Positions 1-5,498 of a stretch of DNA of 15,610 nucleotides are shown piece by piece. Source of the DNA: Candidatus Neomicrothrix sp. UBA2110 (GTDB taxonomy: Bacteria; Actinomycetota; Acidimicrobiia; Acidimicrobiales; Poriferisodalaceae); the NCBI GenBank assembly GCA_002331465.1, contig DCYM01000021.1:1-15610 (forward strand), read 5' to 3'. The notes under the pieces were generated by a model that was not told the origin of the DNA, did no database searches, and was given only the letters and a program-made list of their open reading frames with translations. Position 1 is the stretch's first letter. Every line of letters starts with the position of its first letter. Made by a program: the position numbers and the translations under genes.

Positions 1-109
1 CGAAATGCTCTGCAACGGAGAACTTGATGACCTCCCCGAACAGGCATTCCTGAACGTAGGAAATGCTGAAGCAGCTATGGCTAAGGCCCGCGAACTCGAG
101 CAGTCCTAA
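1..109 (+). CDS. atpD: ATP synthase F1 subunit beta, C-terminal end (partial)
   Basis: Only the last 35 codons are present; the gene enters from the left edge and stops at TAA 107-109. The reading frame begins at base 2. The tail contains LPEQAFLNVG followed by an Ala/Lys-rich helix (AEAAMAKAREL), which is the typical end of the catalytic beta subunit, usually LPEQAF.MVG..E.A..KA. The beta subunit carries the catalytic nucleotide sites of the F1 head; those motifs lie outside the window. The epsilon gene follows after 21 bp, the standard end of an atp operon. Identification rests on the short tail plus that neighbour, and both agree. Confidence 0.9.
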   Translation, partial: EMLCNGELDDLPEQAFLNVGNAEAAMAKARELEQS

Positions 110-130
110 TTTTTACAGAGAGGCCCACAC

Positions 131-514
131 ATGCAGGTTGAATTTGTCTCTCCTGAAGCAGTGCTCTTTTCGGGTGAGTGCACTCAAGTAGTTACTCGCA
201 CAGTTGACGGGGATATCGCTTTTCTCGATAACCACGCCGCGTTCATTGGAGCGCTCGACATCGGTCAGGCTCAGTTGTGGGCAAATGATGGGGTTATCTC
301 CCTCGCAATAAATGGGGGTTTCGTTGAGGTGAGCGGAAATGCCGTAACGATCCTCAGTGACGGCGCGATGGCTGCTGGAGATATTGACCTGTCCGAAGCT
401 GAGTCAGATCTAGCGGCCGCGGAAGAAGCGCTTTCCTCTGATGCGGACGATGTGGACGCTGCCAACGCAAAAAAATGGGCCGAAACTCGTATACAGGTAG
501 CCGCAAGTTCCTGA
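131..514 (+). CDS. atpC: ATP synthase F1 subunit epsilon
   Basis: A 127-residue protein that sits on the central stalk of F1 with gamma, couples rotation to catalysis and can inhibit ATP hydrolysis. Residues 1-85 have the epsilon beta-sandwich pattern (MQVEFVSPEAVLFSGE, then GDIAFLDNHAAFIGAL, then INGGFVEVSGNAVTILSD). Residues 88-125 form the charged C-terminal helices, here rich in Ala, Asp and Glu. The length is at the short end of the family range, as in other actinobacteria. The ATG start has a Shine-Dalgarno-like AGAGAGG about 8 nt upstream, and the gene follows atpD in the same operon. It is the last gene of the operon: the next gene is convergent, on the minus strand. Confidence 0.93.
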   Translation: MQVEFVSPEAVLFSGECTQVVTRTVDGDIAFLDNHAAFIGALDIGQAQLWANDGVISLAINGGFVEVSGNAVTILSDGAMAAGDIDLSEAESDLAAAEEALSSDADDVDAANAKKWAETRIQVAASS

Positions 515-558
515 TTGGCTACTCCCTTGAGGCCCAAAGAAACAGAAACGTTGGCAAT

Positions 559-578
559 CTGAACGTTGTCTTGTTCAG
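559..578. other. Small inverted repeat between convergent atpC and hisI
   Basis: CTGAAC (559-564) and GTTCAG (573-578) can form a 6-bp stem with an 8-nt loop. It lies in the 60-bp gap between the atpC stop and the hisI-family stop and overlaps the latter. No U-tract follows on either strand, so calling it a terminator would be weak. I see nothing else in this gap except two copies of the palindrome AACGTT at 547-552 and 562-567. Confidence 0.2.
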
Positions 579-1003
579 CCGACGAATGTAAGTTCGTTCG
601 GACTAGTCACGATTCGGTAGTAGCAGCCTGACCTAGTAGCGCTATTTTCATCCAAAGTATGACAGGAGCCTCCCCCGTCGCGCCGCACGCGGTACAACAG
701 CGAATTCTGTTCACAGTTCACTCGTACGTCCACTAACGACAGAGTGTCGCCCGAAGTTGCTCCTTTGTGCCAGACCTCGTCTCTCGACGTTGAATAAAGC
801 ACTGCGCTTCCTAGCTCCAAGGTCATACGGAACGCTTCGTCGTTTGCATAACCCACAAACAACACTTCACCAGAGTCCGCTTCTTGAAGCACGACTGGAA
901 TCACTCGGTGTCCATTTCGACCTATCTTCCCAACTTTATCGAAGTCCAATTGTTGGGTCGTTCCGTCTTCTAAGTCGTTCGCGTCGGACATAGAACTGAG
1001 CAT
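575..1003 (-). CDS. hisI: Phosphoribosyl-AMP cyclohydrolase (HisI) family protein with altered metal site
   Basis: A 142-residue single-domain member of the PRA-CH family. HisI opens the adenine ring of phosphoribosyl-AMP in the third step of histidine synthesis, using Zn2+ and Mg2+. The family signature is clear: YSTSRDEVWHKGATSGDTL at 70-88 and three Cys in the right places (C97, C114 in GGSCHT, C127 in GCYYR), which are the expected Zn ligands. Two things differ from textbook HisI. The Mg2+-binding D-C-D-x-D motif reads N-C-E-Q-N at 96-100. The segment between the last two Cys is about six residues longer (CHTLDENSATRSGC against CHTG..SC). It may still be the cell's histidine enzyme, as a divergent subclass, or a paralogue acting on a related nucleotide. 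ATG 1003 is the longest start; ATG 991 (codon 5) is possible, and neither has a clear ribosome site. The gene lies 48 bp behind glpX on the same strand. Confidence 0.75.
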   Translation of the reverse strand: MLSSMSDANDLEDGTTQQLDFDKVGKIGRNGHRVIPVVLQEADSGEVLFVGYANDEAFRMTLELGSAVLYSTSRDEVWHKGATSGDTLSLVDVRVNCEQNSLLYRVRRDGGGSCHTLDENSATRSGCYYRIVTSPNELTFVG

Positions 1004-1029
1004 AGAGGTGTTCGTGTCACCGCGGCGAA

Positions 1030-1035
1030 ATCATA
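1030..1035 (-). promoter_or_regulatory. Possible -10 element for the hisI-family gene
   Basis: On the minus strand this hexamer reads TATGAT, close to TATAAT. It lies in the 48-bp gap after glpX, 26 nt before the ATG at 1003. A TTGAAC lies upstream at 1055-1050, but the spacer is only 14 bp, so the -35 match is poor. It suggests that the gene may have its own promoter as well as read-through from glpX. No mapping data back this. Confidence 0.3.
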
Positions 1036-1051
1036 AAAAGATGTGACCTGT

Positions 1052-2047
1052 TCAAGTGAAATCGACCGACGCGAACTCGCTCAACTTGCCGATGTTGTGT
1101 GTTGCTTCAATGCGTCTCACGGTGCCGCTTTTCGAACGCATCACTAGAGAATCTGAGATTGCGCCTTCGGCAGTAAATCGAATGCCGCGCAACAATTCAC
1201 CGTCGGTGATACCTGTAGCTGCAAAAAATACGTCTTCGGAACGGACTAGATCATCAGTGTGGAGAACGCGATCGAGATCGAAGCCGGCGTCGGTCGCGGC
1301 TTTTCGTTCGCTCCCGTTTCGAGGCCAAAGTTTTCCTTGGATTTCTCCACCCAGGCATTTCAATGCGGCTGCTGAAATTACGCCCTCGGGGGTTCCGCCG
1401 ATACCGAAGAGAACGTCGGCCCCGTCGTTTGTCGCTGTGGCTATTGCGCCCGCAACATCGCCGTCGGGTATCAGTCGGATTCGTGCCCCGCTCTCGCGGA
1501 CCTCTTCGATCAAGTCGGTGTGGCGATCACGGTCGAGAATCACAGCTGTCAGGTCGCGGATACCTCGACCGGTTGCTGTCGCAATTGCATTGAGATTTTC
1601 AGTGGGGCTTTTCTCGATAGACACCCAACCTTTTGATTCCGGTCCGACCGCAATTTTTTCCATATACACGCACGGACCAGGATCAAACATTGTTCCCCGT
1701 GGAGCGACAGCGATCACTGAAATAGCATTGCCGCGCCCGAGGGAGGTCAAGGTTGTGCCATCAATCGGATCAACAGCTATGTCGGTCTTAGCGCCCGAGC
1801 CATCACCTATTGCTTCGCCGTTGTAAAGCATCGGAGCTTCGTCTTTTTCTCCTTCGCCGATGACAACTACGCCGTCCATTGGAACTGAACCGAGAATAAT
1901 TCGCATCGCGTCAACTGCAGCTCCGTCGGCGCCTTCCTTGTCGCCTCGGCCCATCCAGCGAGCAGCCGCTAGCGCCGCTGCCTCGGTTGTGCGCACCAAT
2001 TCGAGTGCCAAATTGCGATCAGGTAGCTCGGAGCGGGCGTTTGCCAT
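1052..2047 (-). CDS. glpX: Class II fructose-1,6-bisphosphatase
   Basis: A 331-residue GlpX-type phosphatase that hydrolyses fructose 1,6-bisphosphate to fructose 6-phosphate, the committed step of gluconeogenesis, in the cytosol. The class II signatures are all present: GRGDKEGADGAAVDAMR (33-49), VVIGEGEKDEAPML (61-74) and DIAVDPIDGTT (89-99), which carry the acidic metal ligands. Length matches the family (about 320-340). In actinobacteria such as Mycobacterium this class is the main FBPase, so it is probably essential for growth on non-sugar carbon. ATG 2047 has no good Shine-Dalgarno, but TAGGGT lies 8 nt upstream and could be the -10 of a leaderless message. The gene is divergent from the J-domain gene (72-bp gap) and is followed by the HisI-family gene; no metabolic link between the pair is evident. 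Confidence 0.95.
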   Translation of the reverse strand: MANARSELPDRNLALELVRTTEAAALAAARWMGRGDKEGADGAAVDAMRIILGSVPMDGVVVIGEGEKDEAPMLYNGEAIGDGSGAKTDIAVDPIDGTTLTSLGRGNAISVIAVAPRGTMFDPGPCVYMEKIAVGPESKGWVSIEKSPTENLNAIATATGRGIRDLTAVILDRDRHTDLIEEVRESGARIRLIPDGDVAGAIATATNDGADVLFGIGGTPEGVISAAALKCLGGEIQGKLWPRNGSERKAATDAGFDLDRVLHTDDLVRSEDVFFAATGITDGELLRGIRFTAEGAISDSLVMRSKSGTVRRIEATHNIGKLSEFASVDFT

Positions 2048-2055
2048 AGAGATTG

Positions 2056-2112
2056 ACCCTAGCTCTTAGAAGCTATCCAGTATGAGTCGTGAGGCGGTTC
2101 CGCTAGTAGCGT
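2056..2112. promoter_or_regulatory. Divergent glpX / J-domain gene promoter region
   Basis: The 72-bp gap 2048-2119 separates two divergent starts, neither with a ribosome site. On the minus strand TAGGGT (2061-2056) ends 8 nt before the glpX ATG. On the plus strand TAGCGT (2107-2112) ends 7 nt before the GTG at 2120. Both fit the TANNNT -10 pattern of actinobacterial leaderless promoters. No convincing -35 is visible for either. This is an inference from spacing only. Confidence 0.35.
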
Positions 2113-2119
2113 CTCGTGT

Positions 2120-2842
2120 GTGATTCTGGCCGAGCTAAATGTCTGGCACTCTCGGCCTGCCGTACCGACCCGGCGCGTTGCCCTAGGCGACGACAATTTG
2201 AACTTCGATCCGACCCCCGGCCCCGGCGGACTACTGCTCGCCGCGGTGGTCGCAATTTACTCGCAGCAGCTTGATGATGATGGAAACGCCGACCTGAACG
2301 AACTGCTGAACAAACTTGAAATCGGTGCGCGCATTCCTCAACCGCGACTCCGACACCGCCTGCAACAAGACCGCATCGGGCTGACCCGTTCAACTCACCG
2401 ACTTGTCAGCCTCGCCAATGGAAATATTTCACTTGAGCTAGCTCCCAGCGATCGCCCGGAGCCACACGTATTAGCCGCCCTATATAGGGCGGCTCAGGAA
2501 CCCTCCCCAACGCGTAGAAGCCTGCTTACCTTGTTGCGTTCCGCTCGACGTTGGCAAGGCCAAGACAGCCGAGATTTGCTTCGCTATCTAACCGGGCATT
2601 CATCGGAAGTTCCCTGGAACGGAAATCAAATTGTCGACCCAGTTGCCTGGGCCCTTGAAGTTTTGGGATTTCCGACGCAATTAGCTACTGACTTACCCGA
2701 CTCGCGTTTAGTTCGCCGAACCTTCAGGAAAATGCTCCGCAGCGCACACCCAGACCACGGTGGAGCAGCATCGGAAGCTGGTAGTCGGATTGACGCTTTG
2801 ACCGCGGCGCGCAATATTTTGCTTGACCGAAGGAGCGCGTGA
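2120..2842 (+). CDS. J-domain protein with C-terminal DnaJ-like domain
   Basis: A 240-residue protein. Residues 175-240 look like a J domain: a helix with WALEVLGFP, then RRTFRKMLRSAHPDHGG with the diagnostic HPD tripeptide at 210-212, then a final Ala/Arg helix. J domains stimulate the ATPase of DnaK-type Hsp70, so this protein probably recruits DnaK to a client. Residues 1-170 match nothing I recognise; they hold an Ala/Leu-rich stretch (36-50), an acidic loop (DDDGNADLNELLNK, 52-65) and Arg-rich helices. There is no Gly/Phe region, zinc finger or membrane segment, so it is not canonical DnaJ. The start is GTG 2120, apparently leaderless. The coding sequence contains a perfect 22-bp palindrome (2473-2494). 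The Shine-Dalgarno of lhgO lies inside its last codons, so the two genes are probably co-transcribed. Confidence 0.72.
   Translation: MILAELNVWHSRPAVPTRRVALGDDNLNFDPTPGPGGLLLAAVVAIYSQQLDDDGNADLNELLNKLEIGARIPQPRLRHRLQQDRIGLTRSTHRLVSLANGNISLELAPSDRPEPHVLAALYRAAQEPSPTRRSLLTLLRSARRWQGQDSRDLLRYLTGHSSEVPWNGNQIVDPVAWALEVLGFPTQLATDLPDSRLVRRTFRKMLRSAHPDHGGAASEAGSRIDALTAARNILLDRRSA
2473..2494. repeat. Perfect 22-bp palindrome inside the J-domain gene
   Basis: The left arm AGCCGCCCTAT (2473-2483) is the exact reverse complement of the right arm ATAGGGCGGCT (2484-2494), with TATATA at the centre. Symmetry ends cleanly on both sides (T against C). It lies within codons for Ala-Ala-Leu-Tyr-Arg-Ala-Ala. 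Such a site could extrude a hairpin, fold in the mRNA, or bind a dimeric protein. Nothing around it marks a promoter. Confidence 0.9.
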
Positions 2843-2846
2843 TCTG

Positions 2847-4052
2847 TTGATATCGAATCGAGTTGATCTAGCCGTTATCGGTGCAGGCATCATTGGGCTC
2901 GCGACCGCTCACCGATACATCGTTGAGCATCCCGGGCGATCTGTGCTGGTACTTGAACGAGAACCTGGTGCAGCTTGGCATCAGACTGGGCGTAATTCCG
3001 GAGTACTTCACTCAGGCATCTATTACGCGCCCGGGTCTATGAAAGCCAGACTCGCGGTGTCCGGTCGAAGGGCCATGGTTGACTTTTGCCAAGAAAACGG
3101 GATTCAACATGATGTCTGCGGCAAGGTCATCGTGGCGACTCGCCCCGACGAGCTCGAAAGATTGCGTGCCCTCCACATTCGGGCAGAAGAGAATGGGTTG
3201 GAAGCGGAGCTTATTGATCGCAATCGGCTAACTGAACTTGAACCGAATTGTGCGGGCATCGAGGCCATTCACGTCCCCTCAACGGGGATAGTTTCCTACG
3301 CGGCGGTCTGCGAGGTTCTCAGTCGCCAGATCGAAACGGCTGGTGGCGCCGTCAGATACGAAACCAACGTTTTAGGGATAGAAGACTCTGACGAAGGAGC
3401 CCGGATTACCACGTCAGCCGGCGAAATCATTTCAGGGCTAGTTGTTAATTGTGCTGGGCTTCGCTGTGATCAAGTAGCCGAGATGGTCGGAGCATCTGGT
3501 GGGAACCGCATCGTTCCATTTCGAGGCGAATATTTTGAAATAGTTCCCGAACGGCGCGACCTCGTGAACGGTCTGATCTACCCCGTGCCGGACCCAAGCT
3601 TCCCCTTTTTGGGCGTTCATCTGACTCGAATGATAGATGGGGCAGTACATGCAGGACCGAATGCGGTCTTGGCGTTAGATCGCGAGGGCTATCGGTGGCG
3701 AGACGTCAGCGCATCGCAAGTCTTTGAGCATGTAACGAACAGGGGTTTGTGGAAGTTGGCGCGCAAATACTGGCGTACTGGTGCCGGAGAAGTTTGGCGA
3801 TCTCTGAGTAAGCAAGCGTTCGTTCGAGCCTTGCAGCGACTAGTACCTGAGATCAGAGCACAAGATCTAGAAGTAAGCCCGGCCGGAGTGCGGGCTCAGG
3901 CAATGGGCGCAGATGGCCAATTGCTTGATGATTTCGCAATCACACAGGCAAGAAACAGCATGCATGTCCTGAATGCGCCTAGTCCCGCGGCAACTGCGAG
4001 TCTAGAAATCGCAAACCAAATTGTTCAGATGATTGACGCACGTGAGGGATAA
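2847..4052 (+). CDS. lhgO: L-2-hydroxyglutarate oxidase/dehydrogenase
   Basis: A 401-residue FAD enzyme of the DAO superfamily. It oxidises L-2-hydroxyglutarate, a toxic side product of malate dehydrogenase and other enzymes, to 2-oxoglutarate, passing electrons to a quinone or oxygen. The N-terminus has the dinucleotide motif GAGIIG (12-17). Hallmarks of LhgO follow: HQTGRNSGVLHSGIYYAPGS (45-64), PFRGEYFEI, and YPVPDPSFPFLGVHLTRM followed by HAGPNAVLAL. Length matches the family (about 400). I chose TTG 2847 because AAGGAG (2830-2835) lies 11 nt before it and the protein then begins just ahead of the FAD strand. TTG 2823 would add eight residues but has no ribosome site. The start is 4 nt after the J-domain stop, so translation may be coupled. 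It converges on the enoyl-CoA hydratase gene, with stops 4 bp apart. Confidence 0.93.
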   Translation: MISNRVDLAVIGAGIIGLATAHRYIVEHPGRSVLVLEREPGAAWHQTGRNSGVLHSGIYYAPGSMKARLAVSGRRAMVDFCQENGIQHDVCGKVIVATRPDELERLRALHIRAEENGLEAELIDRNRLTELEPNCAGIEAIHVPSTGIVSYAAVCEVLSRQIETAGGAVRYETNVLGIEDSDEGARITTSAGEIISGLVVNCAGLRCDQVAEMVGASGGNRIVPFRGEYFEIVPERRDLVNGLIYPVPDPSFPFLGVHLTRMIDGAVHAGPNAVLALDREGYRWRDVSASQVFEHVTNRGLWKLARKYWRTGAGEVWRSLSKQAFVRALQRLVPEIRAQDLEVSPAGVRAQAMGADGQLLDDFAITQARNSMHVLNAPSPAATASLEIANQIVQMIDAREG

Positions 4053-4058
4053 ATCCCT
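4045..4058. terminator. Palindrome at the convergent lhgO / enoyl-CoA hydratase stops
   Basis: AGGGAT (4045-4050), AA, ATCCCT (4053-4058) is a perfect 14-bp palindrome that includes the lhgO stop codon and part of the opposing stop. A stem of 5-6 bp with a very small loop could act on both strands. A T-rich stretch (CTGTTTTG) follows on the plus side only. Its position between two stops favours a shared compact terminator, but the stem is short and the U-tract poor. Confidence 0.35.
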
Positions 4059-4851
4059 AACTGTTTTGTGCCCTGCCTCGACCTTGAATATCGGCTCTGC
4101 GTTCAGCAACCTTTCGGGGAGTAAAGCCGGTGCGTTGCAACCATTCCTCACCCATCGACGACTCAAGTGCCCAGCCGTCCTCAACAGTGACGCCAGAGGT
4201 GCGTTCATATGTGTTGATCATTTGTCGCACCCCTTCTTGGTCGTTGGAACAAATGTCTTGAGCTACGGCGTGGACGGTCGACATAAGGGACTCATGAGGT
4301 ACCACTCGGTTGACTAGCCCCCACTCTGCTGCCGTGGCGGCGTCGAGGTAGTTGCCTGTCAAGCTCATTTCCCTGGCGCGTCGAACGCCGATTGCTTGCG
4401 GTAGAAGAACACTCAGCCCCCAACCAGGCATCACACCTACTCGAGCATGGGTATCTGCGAACTTGGCTCTCTCGGACGCGATGAGGAAATCGCATGCCAA
4501 AGCTAACTCCAGCCCACCGGTTACCGCTACGCCGTTGATGGCACCGATCAGCGGTTTTATCCGTTTCGGGAAAGGACCGCGAAACGTTGAGGATTGATCT
4601 GGGTTGATGTTTCCGCCCGATTCGCCGAGTTCTCGAAGATCAAGGCCCGCGCAAAAAGCCGGGTCGTTTCCTGTCAAAACCAGCACGTTGACTTCGCCAT
4701 GTTGTTCGAGCGAACGAATGGCTTCTGGAAGCCCCTTCAAGACCTCGCTGCTGAGGGCGTTTCGAGTTTCCGGCCGATTTAAGGTGATCACCCCGACACC
4801 TTGGGAAACCTCGCTCAGCACCGTTCCGTTACCGAACTCCGTAGTTGTCAT
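4057..4851 (-). CDS. Enoyl-CoA hydratase/isomerase family protein
   Basis: A 264-residue crotonase-fold protein acting on acyl-CoA thioesters in the cytosol. The oxyanion-hole segments are clear: FCAGLDL (66-72) and the NGVAVTGG loop (106-113). Of the two catalytic Glu of classical hydratases, the first is present (E115 in GLELALACD) but the second position is His (H135 in FADTHARVG). It may therefore catalyse isomerisation, hydrolysis or another crotonase reaction rather than simple hydration of 2-enoyl-CoA; the substrate cannot be read from sequence. I chose ATG 4851, because GAGAGGA lies about 6-8 nt upstream and the family's usual N-terminus begins there. The open frame runs on to 4968, but that part is antisense to the neighbouring hydrolase and contains no hydratase sequence. 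It is divergent from the hydrolase with a 55-bp gap. Confidence 0.88.
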   Translation of the reverse strand: MTTTEFGNGTVLSEVSQGVGVITLNRPETRNALSSEVLKGLPEAIRSLEQHGEVNVLVLTGNDPAFCAGLDLRELGESGGNINPDQSSTFRGPFPKRIKPLIGAINGVAVTGGLELALACDFLIASERAKFADTHARVGVMPGWGLSVLLPQAIGVRRAREMSLTGNYLDAATAAEWGLVNRVVPHESLMSTVHAVAQDICSNDQEGVRQMINTYERTSGVTVEDGWALESSMGEEWLQRTGFTPRKVAERRADIQGRGRAQNS

Positions 4852-4881
4852 GTTTTGTCCTCTCCAGCCAGAGTCGGCACC

Positions 4882-4899
4882 TATTCTGCCCCCAGGAGG
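4882..4899 (+). promoter_or_regulatory. -10 element and Shine-Dalgarno deciding the hydrolase start
   Basis: TATTCT (4882-4887) fits an actinobacterial -10. AGGAGG (4894-4899) is a perfect Shine-Dalgarno 7 nt before GTG 4907. The ribosome site fixes the start at 4907 although the open frame extends about 300 bp further upstream, antisense to the hydratase gene. If the -10 is real the leader is only about a dozen bases. The ribosome site is firm; the promoter is a guess. Confidence 0.55.
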
Positions 4900-4906
4900 T
4901 ATCGCT

Positions 4907-5479
4907 GTGCCGTCGATCGCGGGAGTGGTGTTGTTGCCTGGTGCCGGTGGCACGAAAGAACATCCCACTTTGCGCGCCCTTGAGGACTCGTTGGCACCGC
5001 TTCCTGTAGTCCGGCACGAATTTTCTTACCGACGAGAAGGGAAAAGAACCCCACCTCGGGCGCCGAAGCTAGTGTCCGAACTTTTCGAAGAATGCCAAAA
5101 AATATCTGCCCAACTTGGCTGTGACCCTGCCGATCTCGTTTTTGGTGGCCGGTCCATGGGAGGGCGAGTCTGTTCGATGGCGGTAGCGGAGGGCATGTCG
5201 GCGGCCGGCCTCGTCCTTCTTAGCTATCCGCTGCATCCACCGAGCAAGCCCGACAAACTCCGAGTTGATCACTTTGGTGCGATCGACGTGCCCTGTCTAT
5301 TTGTGTCGGGAGATAACGACCCATTCGGCTCGCCGACTGAATTCGAATCACACCTTGATCGGATTAACAGCGACGTCTCCGCGAAATTCCTCAAAGGTGG
5401 TCGGCACGACCCATCGAATCGCAGTCAGAGAGAAAACATCGTTGAAGCCGTGAGTGAGTGGCTAGCCGCACTTCCCTAA
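4907..5479 (+). CDS. Small alpha/beta hydrolase (KANL3/Tex30-like)
   Basis: A compact 190-residue alpha/beta hydrolase. It starts with a strand and the LPGAGG loop (10-15), which forms the oxyanion region. It has the nucleophile elbow GRSMGG (Ser83), an acid at Asp138 in GDNDPFG and the catalytic His at 167 in GGRHDPS, so the triad is complete. Length and motif order fit the Tex30/KANL3-like alpha/beta hydrolase group, related to dienelactone hydrolases. Substrates for bacterial members are unknown; esters or thioesters are plausible. There is no signal peptide, so it is cytosolic. The start is GTG 4907, set by the AGGAGG 7 nt upstream. The back-to-back position with an acyl-CoA enzyme hints at a shared acyl pathway, but that is inference only. 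It converges on the MFS gene (19-bp gap). Confidence 0.82.
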   Translation: MPSIAGVVLLPGAGGTKEHPTLRALEDSLAPLPVVRHEFSYRREGKRTPPRAPKLVSELFEECQKISAQLGCDPADLVFGGRSMGGRVCSMAVAEGMSAAGLVLLSYPLHPPSKPDKLRVDHFGAIDVPCLFVSGDNDPFGSPTEFESHLDRINSDVSAKFLKGGRHDPSNRSQRENIVEAVSEWLAALP

Positions 5480-5498
5480 CTCGTAATTTTTTGTATGG

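Noticed and set aside
1056..1826. A 256-codon open frame on the plus strand opposite glpX
   Set aside because: It is Arg/Ser/Pro-rich, has no recognisable domain and lies entirely antisense to a well-conserved enzyme; it is a shadow frame.
4604..4906. Long upstream part of the hydrolase reading frame
   Set aside because: It is antisense to the hydratase gene; AGGAGG directly before GTG 4907 marks the true start.
4852..4968. N-terminal extension of the enoyl-CoA hydratase frame
   Set aside because: It is antisense to the hydrolase start, holds no crotonase sequence, and the ribosome site points to ATG 4851.
5480..5498. T6 run between the convergent hydrolase and MFS stops as a terminator
   Set aside because: No stable hairpin sits directly before it; the nearest possible stem is about 15 nt away and bulged.
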